Source of the DNA: Flavobacteriales bacterium
Lineage (GTDB): Bacteria; Bacteroidota; Bacteroidia; UBA10329
NCBI GenBank assembly: GCA_021741075.1
Contig: JAIOYO010000006.1
Span: 22,591 to 86,590, forward strand
DNA length: 64,000 nt
Direction of reading: 5' to 3'
Shown: positions 9,738 to 19,211 of the stretch, in pieces
Layout: each line of letters starts with the position of its first letter
How positions within the stretch are numbered: the first letter of the stretch is position 1
Notes under the pieces: generated by a model
What the model was told of the DNA's origin: nothing
Database searches by the model: none
What the model saw: the letters and a program-made list of their open reading frames with translations, nothing else
Position numbers and translations under genes: made by a program

Positions 9738-10768
9738 GACATGTGCTCACATACTTGCTGCTACTCGGCTCAACGTGTGTGATGGCTCAGGACATCCATT
9801 TTGTGCAGTTCACCGAAACACCGCAGCTCATCAACCCCGGGTTGACGGGCGTTTTTGAGGCTAAGATGCGGGTAATTGTAAACTACCGTGATCAATGGGC
9901 GACTGTTGATGCGCCTTACCGCACGTTTGGCTTCAATTACGATCATCGCATCACCCCAAAAAAGCTGAAGAAAAAGGCAAGTTTGGCAGTTGGCGTTGCT
10001 GCTTTTAGAGACGATGCTGGAGACCTCGGCCTTCACACAACTTCGGGTGTAATCAGTTTGGCGAGTACATTGCATCTTACGCGTGAGCAGTCCGTCACGG
10101 CTGGAATTCAAGGCGGAGTTTTGTACCGTGGCGTAGATATGACCAACGCCATTTGGGGAAGCCAATATGATGGCGATAATTATGACCCGACCGTTTCCTC
10201 TGGCGAGGTTAGCAACTTCAATTCCTTCATTTCGCCCGATGTGTCGCTGGGATTTTCGTGGAATTACAATCAGCCACTTGGCATAGGCCCATTCCGCGAT
10301 TTGCAAGTGCGAGCTGGAACAGGTCTTTTTCACCTCAACCGACCCGAGCAGAAATTCAATTTGGGACAAGGAGACCGACTAAACATGCGCTGGACACTAC
10401 ACGCAGATGCAATGATGGGCCTTGGCAACGGAAGAAGCTACATCGTTCCCATGTTCCTTTTCCAATTGCAGGGCCGCTCAACCGAAGCGGTTTTCGGGGC
10501 ATTGTACCGTTTCATGCTTAAGGAGGCTGCACAGGTCACAGGATTTGTGAAGGGCGGAGCGTTAAGCCTTGGAGCAACCTACCGCTGGGGCGATGCCATT
10601 ACACCAATTGTGGCTGTAGAATACCTGTTTTTGAGATTGGGAGTGAGTTATGATGTAAACATATCTAGGCTCAATAAAGCCACTGGTTTTCAAGGTGGAT
10701 TAGAAGTTTCGCTGAAGTGCACCATTGCCGATGGTTTTTATTATACCGGGCGCCAATCAAAGAAGTAA
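9734..10768 (+). CDS. PorP/SprF family type IX secretion-associated outer membrane protein
   Basis: QDIHFVQFTETPQLINPGLTGVFEAKMRVIVNYRDQW N-terminal motif; ATGA overlap with upstream CDS. Confidence 0.9.
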   Translation: MRHVLTYLLLLGSTCVMAQDIHFVQFTETPQLINPGLTGVFEAKMRVIVNYRDQWATVDAPYRTFGFNYDHRITPKKLKKKASLAVGVAAFRDDAGDLGLHTTSGVISLASTLHLTREQSVTAGIQGGVLYRGVDMTNAIWGSQYDGDNYDPTVSSGEVSNFNSFISPDVSLGFSWNYNQPLGIGPFRDLQVRAGTGLFHLNRPEQKFNLGQGDRLNMRWTLHADAMMGLGNGRSYIVPMFLFQLQGRSTEAVFGALYRFMLKEAAQVTGFVKGGALSLGATYRWGDAITPIVAVEYLFLRLGVSYDVNISRLNKATGFQGGLEVSLKCTIADGFYYTGRQSKK

Positions 10769-10832
10769 GACAACTTCGAGCATACCCTCCTTCATTTTCT
10801 ATATTTGATACCCACTCAAAAAATTGGGTAGC

Positions 10833-12728
10833 ATGAAGAAGATAAATTCCCTCGAAGAATACCACGAACAATACGCGCTTAGTATTTCCAACCCAGAACG
10901 CTTTTGGAGCGAAAAGGCGGAAACTTTTCTGTGGAAGAAGAAATGGGATAAAACCCTCGAATGGGAATTCTCTACACCAGATGTAAAATGGTTTTTGGGC
11001 GGAAAACTCAACATAACTGAGAATTGTCTGGACAGGCATTTGAAATTGCGAGGCGACCAAGTAGCCATTCTTTTTGAACCAAATGACCCAAAAGAGAAAG
11101 CCGAGAAGATCACTTACAAGCAGTTACACAGTCGCGTTTGCGCCTTCGCAAATGTGTTGAAACGCAACGGAGCCAAAAAAGGCGACCGCATTTGTCTATA
11201 CATGCCAATGACACCCGAATTGGCGATTGCCACATTGGCCTGTGCTCGAATTGGAGCCATTCATTCAGTGGTATTTGCTGGCTTTTCAGCCCGATCGTTG
11301 GAAGACCGAATTCAAGATGCCACTTGCAATATTATCGTTACGGGCGATGGTGCTTTTCGCGGAGCAAAAACCATCGATTTGAAAGGCATTGTGGACAAAG
11401 CCTTGGAAACATGTCCGTCAATCAAGAAATGCATCGTTCAGAAACGAACGGGCGAAGCAGTTACAATGCAAGCTGGGCGCGATGTGTGGTTGGAAGATGA
11501 GTTGAAGCAGGTGAATGACGTTTGTCCAGGCACGGAAATGGACAGCGAAGACATGCTTTTTGTACTTTACACATCGGGCTCAACGGGCAAGCCAAAAGGC
11601 GTGGTTCATACCTGTGGAGGCTATATGGTTTATGCCGAATACAGCTTCCGCAATGTGTTCCAGTACGAAGAAGGCGACATCTATTGGTGCACGGCCGATA
11701 TCGGTTGGATCACAGGTCACACCTACATTGTTTACGGACCGCTTTTGGCGGGTGCCACAACGGTGATGTTCGAAGGCGTTCCAACCTACCCCGATGCTGG
11801 CCGCTTTTGGGAGGTGTGCGACAAACATCAGGTGAACATTTTCTATACCGCGCCAACGGCCATCCGTGCGTTGGAGGCTTATGGATTGGATTACGTAAAA
11901 CCCTACAAGCTTGATAGTTTGCGTGTTCTCGGTTCGGTGGGCGAACCAATAAATGAAGAAGCATGGCATTGGTATGATGAACATATCGGCAAAGGAAAAT
12001 GTCCAATCGTAGATACTTGGTGGCAGACCGAAACTGGAGGCATCATGATCTCGCCATTGGCGAACATCACTCCGCTCAAACCAAGTTTTGCTACGCTCCC
12101 GTTACCTGGAATTCAGCCTTGTTTGGTAGATGCGGACGGAAATGAAATTGAAGGAAATGATGTGCAGGGAAACCTTTGCATCAAGTTCCCTTGGCCGAGT
12201 ATGTTACGCACCACTTACGGTGACCACGAACGTTGCCAACAAGTGTATTTCTCGGCCTACAAAGGCAAATATTTTACGGGCGATGGCTGCCGAAGAGACA
12301 AGGATGGCTATTACCGTATTACTGGGCGGGTTGATGATGTGATCAACGTTTCGGGCCACCGATTCGGAACAGCGGAGATTGAAGCAGCCATTGACGAACA
12401 CGAGAATGTGGTAGAAACGGCCGTGGTCGGTTATCCCCACGACATCAAAGGGCAGGGAATTTATGCCTATGTTATTTGCAATACCCCACCCAAAGACCTT
12501 GGGGCTTTCAGAAAAGAGATTGACAAAGTGGTGATCGAGATCATCGGGCCAATCGCCAAACCAGATAAGGTGCAAGTGGTAAGCGGCCTTCCGAAAACAC
12601 GTTCTGGCAAGATTATGAGACGAATTTTGAGAAAAGTAGCCGAAGGAGATGTTTCAAACTTGGGCGATACTTCTACCTTGCTCGACCCAGGGGTGGTTGA
12701 TGAAATTAAAGCTGGCGCAGGGTTTTAA
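10833..12728 (+). CDS. acs: acetyl-CoA synthetase
   Basis: AMP-binding motif YTSGSTGKPKGVVHT; WWQTETGG; C-terminal PKTRSGKIMRRILRK. Confidence 0.95.
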   Translation: MKKINSLEEYHEQYALSISNPERFWSEKAETFLWKKKWDKTLEWEFSTPDVKWFLGGKLNITENCLDRHLKLRGDQVAILFEPNDPKEKAEKITYKQLHSRVCAFANVLKRNGAKKGDRICLYMPMTPELAIATLACARIGAIHSVVFAGFSARSLEDRIQDATCNIIVTGDGAFRGAKTIDLKGIVDKALETCPSIKKCIVQKRTGEAVTMQAGRDVWLEDELKQVNDVCPGTEMDSEDMLFVLYTSGSTGKPKGVVHTCGGYMVYAEYSFRNVFQYEEGDIYWCTADIGWITGHTYIVYGPLLAGATTVMFEGVPTYPDAGRFWEVCDKHQVNIFYTAPTAIRALEAYGLDYVKPYKLDSLRVLGSVGEPINEEAWHWYDEHIGKGKCPIVDTWWQTETGGIMISPLANITPLKPSFATLPLPGIQPCLVDADGNEIEGNDVQGNLCIKFPWPSMLRTTYGDHERCQQVYFSAYKGKYFTGDGCRRDKDGYYRITGRVDDVINVSGHRFGTAEIEAAIDEHENVVETAVVGYPHDIKGQGIYAYVICNTPPKDLGAFRKEIDKVVIEIIGPIAKPDKVQVVSGLPKTRSGKIMRRILRKVAEGDVSNLGDTSTLLDPGVVDEIKAGAGF

Positions 12729-12730
12729 TG

Positions 12731-12759
12731 GAACGCGGATGCCGCGGAAAGCGCTGAAA
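12731..12759 (+). repeat. left arm of inverted repeat flanking GxxExxY ORF
   Basis: gaacgcggatgccgcggaaagcgctgaaa matches reverse complement of 13167-13195 at 26/29 positions. Confidence 0.85.
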
Positions 12760-12771
12760 GACACGGAAAGA

Positions 12772-13155
12772 ATGGGAAATCTACTTCATACTGAAATCAC
12801 TGGAAAAATCCTTGAAGCATTCTTCAATGTTTATCACGAAATGGGTTATGGCTTTCTGGAAAAAGTATATGAAAATGCGATGCTCGTAGAACTGGATGAA
12901 CTTGGCTTGGTTTGTCGCTCACAACAACCGATTTCAGTTTTCTACAAAGGCAAAAATGTGGGCGAGTACTTCGCAGATATCCTTGTCGAGAACAAAGTAA
13001 TCGTTGAATTAAAGGCAGTAGAAGCCATTCGAGATGAGCACGAAGCACAACTGATCAATTATTTAAGAGCTACCAATATTGAAGTAGGTTTGCTCATTAA
13101 TTTCGGCAAAAAGCCAGAATATAAACGCAAAGTATTTTCTAACAACCGCAAGTAA
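12772..13155 (+). CDS. GxxExxY family protein (PD-(D/E)XK-like)
   Basis: HEMGYGFLEKVYENAMLVEL, GEYFADILVENKVIVELKAVEAI, HEAQLINYLRATNIEVGLLINFG; start at 12772 places the CDS inside the inverted repeat. Confidence 0.88.
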   Translation: MGNLLHTEITGKILEAFFNVYHEMGYGFLEKVYENAMLVELDELGLVCRSQQPISVFYKGKNVGEYFADILVENKVIVELKAVEAIRDEHEAQLINYLRATNIEVGLLINFGKKPEYKRKVFSNNRK

Positions 13156-13166
13156 AATCTGCGTTT

Positions 13167-13195
13167 TTTCCGCGCTTTCTGCGGCATCAGCGTTC
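13167..13195 (-). repeat. right arm of inverted repeat flanking GxxExxY ORF
   Basis: Reverse complement gaacgctgatgccgcagaaagcgcggaaa; mismatches to left arm only at positions 7, 16 and 25. Confidence 0.85.
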
Positions 13196-13202
13196 TATTA
13201 AC

Positions 13203-16064
13203 ATGACAAAACAAGACCCTTCAGAAGACAAAAGATTATTTCTACTTGATGCTTTCGCGCTCATTTACCGTGCGTATTTCGCCTTCGCGGGCAATCGCGT
13301 GGACAAGCATGGCAATCGCTCCAGCGGCTACACCATGGTCAACTCCAAAGGTCAGAACACATCGGCCATTTTCGGTTTTACCAACACGCTTTTGGAGCTG
13401 TTGGAGAAGGAAAAGCCATCGCACATTGCCGTGGTGTTCGACATGCCCGGTACTACCCATCGCGAGGTGGAATTCACCGAATACAAGGCCAACCGACAAG
13501 CCATGCCTGATGATCTTCGCGATAGCATTTCCTACATCCAAGATCTTATTCGGGGGTTCAGAATTCCCGTTTTGGGCGTGGAAGGATACGAAGCGGACGA
13601 TGTGATTGGAACGCTTGCCAAAAAAGCCGAGAAGCACGGTTATACCACGTATATGGTAACGCCCGACAAGGACTACGGTCAACTTGTTTCCGACAAGATC
13701 TTCATGTACAAACCGGCCAGAATGGGGAACGATATTGACGTGTTGGGACCAAAAGAGATCTGTGAGAAATACGGATTGGAGCGGCCAGAGCAACTTATCG
13801 ATGTGCTTGGAATGTGGGGCGATTCGGTCGATAACATCCCTGGAATTCCTGGGGTGGGAGAGAAGACCGCCATCAAGTTCATTCAAGAATATGGCTCGAT
13901 GGAAGGACTTTACGAGCACCTCGATGACCTGAAGGGAAAGATGAAGGAGAACGTGGAGAACAACCGCGAAAAGGCCATCATGTCCAAAATGCTGGCCACT
14001 ATTATTCTCGATGTGCCGATTGATTTTGATGAGGAAGACCTCATTATGGAGGAGCCGAACAAAGAAGCATTGGCCGAATTGTTTGCGGAATTGGAGTTTA
14101 GAACGATAGCCAAAAAGGTATTGGGACAAGAGGTGGCGGTAACCGCACCTCCTTCCGTAGTGCCGAAAAAGCAAGTAGCTCCTGTACAGATGGATATGTT
14201 TGCCGCAGCTGGCGCTGCAGTGGAAACGGCCGATGGCTCTGGTTATAAGACCATCTCAGACACGGAACACGACTATCAACTTATCGATACAGCAGAAAAG
14301 CGTAAGCAACTCATTGCGACACTTTCAAAATCCGAAACCATCTGTTTTGATACGGAAACCACGGGCTTGGATACGCTTACGGCTGAATTGCTAGGCATCG
14401 CCTTTTCCATCGAAAAAGGGAAAGGTTTTTATGTGTCCATTCCTGATAAGGAAGATGCAGCTAAGAAGGTTTGTTCAGAATTTCAATCCATTTTTTCGGA
14501 CCGAAAGAAAATCTTGATTGCGCAGAATTTGAAGTACGATTTGTGCATTTTGCTTCGTTATGGTGTGAGCATTTCGGCCAAGACCTTTGATACCATGTTG
14601 GCACATTATCTCATTAATCCCGACATGCGGCATGGAATGGATCTGTTGGCTGAAACTTACCTCGGTTATCAACCACAATCCATCACCGAATTGATTGGAA
14701 AACGCGGCAAAAACCAAGGAACAATGAAAGATGTTCCGTTGGAAGAAGTGAAAGAATATGCAGCCGAAGATGCCGACATCACCTTTCAGCTTTATGAGAA
14801 ATTCAGTCCGCTGTTGGATGAAGTGGAGGTACGCAAACTCTTCAATGAAGTGGAGATGCCACTCATACCCGTGCTTGGCGCCATGGAAATGGAGGGAATC
14901 AGACTGGATGTGGAGGCGCTGAAAACCATGTCGATTGAACTCAATACAGACTTGATTCGACTTCAGGATGAGATCAAGCAATTGGCTGGTGTGGACGACT
15001 TCAACATTCAATCGCCAAAGCAATTGGGCGAAATTCTGTTCGACCATCTCAAAATTGACACGAACGCGAAACGAACGGGTAAGACCGGACAGTACAAAAC
15101 AGGCGAAGAAGTGCTGAGCAAACTGGTTGGAAAGCATCCAATTGTTCCGAAAATTTTGGATTACCGTTCTGTTCAGAAGCTGAAATCAACTTATGTGGAT
15201 ACGCTTCCTGAGTTGGTCAATCCGAAAACTGGAAAAATCCATACTTCTTACAATCAGGCGGTGGCAGCCACGGGCCGATTGAGTTCCGATAATCCCAATC
15301 TTCAGAACATTCCGATTAGAACGGAGCGCGGTCGCGAGATTAGAAAAGCATTCATTCCGCGAAGCGAAGAATATGTGCTTTTAGCCGCGGATTATTCTCA
15401 AGTGGAACTTCGCATCATTGCTGCTTTGAGCAAAGACGGACCGATGATCGAGGCTTTCAAGCAAGGTCAAGACATTCACGCTGCCACAGCAGCCAAAGTT
15501 TTTGGGGTGAAATTGGAAGAGGTGGACCGTGAGATGCGAAGCAAGGCCAAGGCAGTCAACTTTGGATTGATGTACGGTCAATCGGCATTCGGTTTAGCCG
15601 ATAATCTGGGTATTTCGAGAACTGAAGCAAGGGATATTATTGACGAATACTTCAAGCAATTTCCGACCATCCGTGCCTATATGGACAGTAACATTCAGTT
15701 TGCCAAAGAGCATGGATATGTGGAAACCATCATGGGCCGAAGACGCTATTTGCGCGACATCAATTCAAACAATCAAACCGTCAGAGGTTTTGCAGAGCGA
15801 AACGCGATTAACGCACCTATTCAAGGCTCGGCTGCCGACATTATCAAAGTGGCCATGATTAACGTTCATGAAGAAATGAACAAGCAAAAAATGAAATCGA
15901 AATTGCTTCTTCAGGTGCATGACGAACTTGTTTTTGATGCGCACAAAGACGAATTGGACGAACTAAAAGCCCTTGTCAACGACAAAATGGTTAGTGCCGT
16001 AAACCTCGAAGTTCCTATGGTAGTGGATATGGGTGTTGGAAAGAACTGGTTGGAAGCGCACTGA
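13203..16064 (+). CDS. polA: DNA polymerase I
   Basis: 5'-nuclease domain, 3'-5' exonuclease DTETTGLD, polymerase motifs DYSQVELRI, RSKAKAVNFGLMYG, QVHDELVFD. Confidence 0.97.
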   Translation: MTKQDPSEDKRLFLLDAFALIYRAYFAFAGNRVDKHGNRSSGYTMVNSKGQNTSAIFGFTNTLLELLEKEKPSHIAVVFDMPGTTHREVEFTEYKANRQAMPDDLRDSISYIQDLIRGFRIPVLGVEGYEADDVIGTLAKKAEKHGYTTYMVTPDKDYGQLVSDKIFMYKPARMGNDIDVLGPKEICEKYGLERPEQLIDVLGMWGDSVDNIPGIPGVGEKTAIKFIQEYGSMEGLYEHLDDLKGKMKENVENNREKAIMSKMLATIILDVPIDFDEEDLIMEEPNKEALAELFAELEFRTIAKKVLGQEVAVTAPPSVVPKKQVAPVQMDMFAAAGAAVETADGSGYKTISDTEHDYQLIDTAEKRKQLIATLSKSETICFDTETTGLDTLTAELLGIAFSIEKGKGFYVSIPDKEDAAKKVCSEFQSIFSDRKKILIAQNLKYDLCILLRYGVSISAKTFDTMLAHYLINPDMRHGMDLLAETYLGYQPQSITELIGKRGKNQGTMKDVPLEEVKEYAAEDADITFQLYEKFSPLLDEVEVRKLFNEVEMPLIPVLGAMEMEGIRLDVEALKTMSIELNTDLIRLQDEIKQLAGVDDFNIQSPKQLGEILFDHLKIDTNAKRTGKTGQYKTGEEVLSKLVGKHPIVPKILDYRSVQKLKSTYVDTLPELVNPKTGKIHTSYNQAVAATGRLSSDNPNLQNIPIRTERGREIRKAFIPRSEEYVLLAADYSQVELRIIAALSKDGPMIEAFKQGQDIHAATAAKVFGVKLEEVDREMRSKAKAVNFGLMYGQSAFGLADNLGISRTEARDIIDEYFKQFPTIRAYMDSNIQFAKEHGYVETIMGRRRYLRDINSNNQTVRGFAERNAINAPIQGSAADIIKVAMINVHEEMNKQKMKSKLLLQVHDELVFDAHKDELDELKALVNDKMVSAVNLEVPMVVDMGVGKNWLEAH

Positions 16065-16184
16065 CCTAACCCAATTTTCTAGTGATTTAAAAAGTTTGCA
16101 ACCCTTAGCTCATCTAACCGTAAGCCACCATTCGCATACCTCAAACGAAATTCTATTTTTGTTCTAACATTGGAACTTAGGAAC

Positions 16185-17036
16185 ATGAACAAGTTATTTA
16201 AAACCCTACTAGGAGTGACGTTTGCCACTCTCATTCTCGCTTCATGCGGGTCCGAACAAAAACCTGTTGCTGAAGAAGTTGTTGATGATTCAACTTCGGA
16301 AATGACAGCCGAAGATTTGGCTCAAGCAGACGAAATGATTCAGAACATGCCATCTCCCATCGAAATGGCAATTTTGGTGAAACACGCTGGTGGCGAATAC
16401 AACGCTAAATTGCTCAACGATGTTAAGAAGATTGATTCGTACGTAACGCAAGGAAAAAAGACCATAAACATGGGAATTTACAGCTCGGATGTCGGTTATA
16501 CTTCGCTTTACAAGCAAACACAGGAAACGGTTTTTTACCTCAATAATGTGCGCAAACTTTCTGATGACATTGGTCTTTCAGATGCATTCGGTCAAACCAT
16601 GTTTGATCGCGTAGAGTCAAACATTGAGAATCGCGATTCATTGCTTCAAATCCTCAGTGCATCTTACGATGTAGCAAATCAGTATTTGAAGGAAAACAAC
16701 CGAATGAACACATCTGTGCTGATGATTGGCGGAGGTTGGATAGAATCTATGTATTTGGCTGCTAACCTAGGCGCAAATGGAGGCCGACCAGAAGACATTA
16801 TTTCTTTGCGAATTTTAGAGCAAGAAAAAGTGCTAGGCAAAATTGTACTAGCCATGAAAATGGTAGATGACGATCCGTTGGTGGCAGAATTTGCCGCAAA
16901 ATTGGAGGAATTATCGCAGGTTTTAGTAGCCAGCGAAATTCGAATTGGCGAAGGAGAAGAAGCTACCGTTGATGCAGCGAAAATGGAAAAAGTCTATGTG
17001 CTGGTTGATAAAATTCGTGCTTGGGCAGTAGCTTAA
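16185..17036 (+). CDS. hypothetical lipoprotein
   Basis: Lipobox LASCGSE; no recognised domain. Confidence 0.7.
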   Translation: MNKLFKTLLGVTFATLILASCGSEQKPVAEEVVDDSTSEMTAEDLAQADEMIQNMPSPIEMAILVKHAGGEYNAKLLNDVKKIDSYVTQGKKTINMGIYSSDVGYTSLYKQTQETVFYLNNVRKLSDDIGLSDAFGQTMFDRVESNIENRDSLLQILSASYDVANQYLKENNRMNTSVLMIGGGWIESMYLAANLGANGGRPEDIISLRILEQEKVLGKIVLAMKMVDDDPLVAEFAAKLEELSQVLVASEIRIGEGEEATVDAAKMEKVYVLVDKIRAWAVA

Positions 17037-17041
17037 TATTA

Positions 17042-18670
17042 ATGTCACTCAAACAAATTCTCTTAAAGCGATCGGTTCTTTGGTCGCTTTTTTTGTGCCT
17101 CATTTTTATTCAATCCAAAGCGCAGCATTTCGATTGGGCCGAAAGCATAGGCGGTTTGGGGCTGGATGTTGGTAGAGCCGTTGCCACGGATCAAGAAGGT
17201 AACGTGTTTGTGGTTGGGAACTTTACAGGCGGAACGCACATTGCCGATACATTCCTTACGGGTTATGGTTCGATGGAAGCGTTTGTTGCTAAGTTCACTT
17301 CGGAAGGGAATTTCCTTTGGGCACGGGTCATTTCTGGTCCATTAGAGGACATGGCAAGAGGCGTAGTGACGGATTATGAAGGAAACGCATACGTGGTTGG
17401 GCATTTCACGGATACGGTAACCTTTTCCACTTCGTCCGCAGGAAATATTGCGGCAAAATCAGCTGGCGGACAAGATGTTTTTGTGGTTAAATATGCACCC
17501 AATGGTCATTTGGTTTGGAAACTTACAGGAGGAGGTTCGGGAGACGATACCGCAACCGACATTGATCAATATAGATGGAGCGGAAAACTCTACATAAGCG
17601 GAGGATTTGAAAACAGAGCCAGTTTTGGCAGCGCTACAATCCTTTCAAACGGCCTTTCTGATGCCTTTCTGATGAAAATGGATATGAGTGGTAACGCGCA
17701 TTGGATTAGGAATGGTGGTGGACTCGAGCATGATGTTGCAGCTTCGGTGGCGGTTGGTAATGACGAGTCCGTCTACATCGTAGGCGATTTTTACGATCAG
17801 GCTGCATTCGGCTCTTCTCAGCTTCAAGCCATGGGTAGTTCGGATATGTACTTGGCCAAGTTTACCGAAAATGGAAACTTGGAATGGGTTCGTACCAATG
17901 GAGGAACCACTGTGGATGTAGGCACATCTGTAGGAACCGATTTAAACGGAAAAGTGTTCGTTTCTGGGTATTTTCAAGGCACTACGCATTTCGACAATTT
18001 CTCAGCTTCTGCCTTGAGCTACAATGATGTTTTCGTCTCAAAATTTGATAGTGATGGTAACTGCGAGTGGTTGAGTTCTGCTGGTAGTTGGGGCCTCGAT
18101 AATTGCTTAGGAATGGCAGTAGCTTGGGATGGATCAACCTACCTCACTGGTTTTTTCGAGGAAGAAATGTTTACCCAAAACGTGTCGTTTGTAGGCAATG
18201 GATACGATATTTTCGTCCTAAATTTTAATCCTGATGGCTCCATCAAATATGGAAGAAATGCAGGCGCGGCAAGTTCCGATTTCGGAACGGGAATCTGTTT
18301 AGGACCCGATCAAAGTCTATACATAACGGGGTACTATTTTTTCTTTGCAGATTTTGATCAAATCACCATTGGCAACGCAGATAATGGCGATTGTTTCTTG
18401 GCAAGAATGAGTGACATACTCTCGATTCCTGATGAATATGAGAACGTATTGAAACCTGAATGCCTCACCTACAATTACGGGCAAAAAATCATGCAGATTT
18501 CCTGCACCGACCTCGGCAATTGGACGGTTGTAAATACGCTAGGACAAACCGTTGCCAACGGCATTGTAAACGAGGGTAAAATCGACCTTTCGTTTTTACC
18601 GACTGGTCATTACGTCTTTAGGGCAAACCGAAATGGAACACTTGCCTCTTTGAAATTTGTTGTGCCTTAG
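17042..18670 (+). CDS. SBBP-like beta-propeller repeat protein with T9SS type-A sorting domain
   Basis: Repeated GNxxWxxxxGGxxxDxxxxVxxDxxGxVYVxGxF units; C-terminal ...LPTGHYVFRANRNGTLASLKFVVP. Confidence 0.75.
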   Translation: MSLKQILLKRSVLWSLFLCLIFIQSKAQHFDWAESIGGLGLDVGRAVATDQEGNVFVVGNFTGGTHIADTFLTGYGSMEAFVAKFTSEGNFLWARVISGPLEDMARGVVTDYEGNAYVVGHFTDTVTFSTSSAGNIAAKSAGGQDVFVVKYAPNGHLVWKLTGGGSGDDTATDIDQYRWSGKLYISGGFENRASFGSATILSNGLSDAFLMKMDMSGNAHWIRNGGGLEHDVAASVAVGNDESVYIVGDFYDQAAFGSSQLQAMGSSDMYLAKFTENGNLEWVRTNGGTTVDVGTSVGTDLNGKVFVSGYFQGTTHFDNFSASALSYNDVFVSKFDSDGNCEWLSSAGSWGLDNCLGMAVAWDGSTYLTGFFEEEMFTQNVSFVGNGYDIFVLNFNPDGSIKYGRNAGAASSDFGTGICLGPDQSLYITGYYFFFADFDQITIGNADNGDCFLARMSDILSIPDEYENVLKPECLTYNYGQKIMQISCTDLGNWTVVNTLGQTVANGIVNEGKIDLSFLPTGHYVFRANRNGTLASLKFVVP

Positions 18671-19203
18671 GCCACTGTTTTCAGAATTCTATCAATCTGA
18701 CCAATGTGACGAATGACGTGCTGACGCATAAATTTCACACTTTGCAGCATGCTCAATTTCCCTGCTGCAGGGTGCTTGAAAAGCTCATTATCAATGATGT
18801 TTTCATCCACAGTTTCATACTGCTTTCTTAGTGAAGAACGTACTTCATTCCATTCTGCCAAAGCTTGTGCGTAAGGAATGTTCATTCCTTCAGGAATTTG
18901 AGCCACCGGTGGAGCCTTGTACTTGATTGGAAGCGAAACCGCCAAATTCAGTAGCTTCTGCTTTACAGCAGCGCCAAACGTAGCCTTTTGATGTCCGCCC
19001 ACCTCTAGCTTTTTCGTCATGTATTTAAAGGCACCAAGCTCTGCAACTTTCAGATGGTAAATGGTTTCGGTCACGGACCATGAATCTGCAGCAGGTTTTT
19101 TGGTGAGCGTTTCCTCCGAATACTGCTCCAATCGCTTGAGCAATTGTTGGCGCTCGTTTTCCATTTTGTCAAACGCTTCCAATAGTTCTTTTCGTGTTGC
19201 CAT
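18667..19203 (-). CDS. DinB family protein
   Basis: SWSVTETIYHLKVAE...MLQSVKFMRQHVIRHIGQIDRIL; start at MATRKELLEAF. Confidence 0.75.
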   Translation of the reverse strand: MATRKELLEAFDKMENERQQLLKRLEQYSEETLTKKPAADSWSVTETIYHLKVAELGAFKYMTKKLEVGGHQKATFGAAVKQKLLNLAVSLPIKYKAPPVAQIPEGMNIPYAQALAEWNEVRSSLRKQYETVDENIIDNELFKHPAAGKLSMLQSVKFMRQHVIRHIGQIDRILKTVA

Positions 19204-19211
19204 AATTTCTT

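Larger units (their letters stand above)
12731..13195 (+). mobile_element. putative GxxExxY cassette bounded by inverted repeats
   Basis: IR arms 12731-12759 and 13167-13195 tightly flank the GxxExxY CDS, between acs stop (12728) and polA start (13203). Confidence 0.55.

Noticed and set aside
12649-12771. N-terminal extension of the GxxExxY ORF overlapping acs
   Set aside because: Conserved domain begins after M at 12772; the extension would overlap the acs 3' end and the left inverted-repeat arm.
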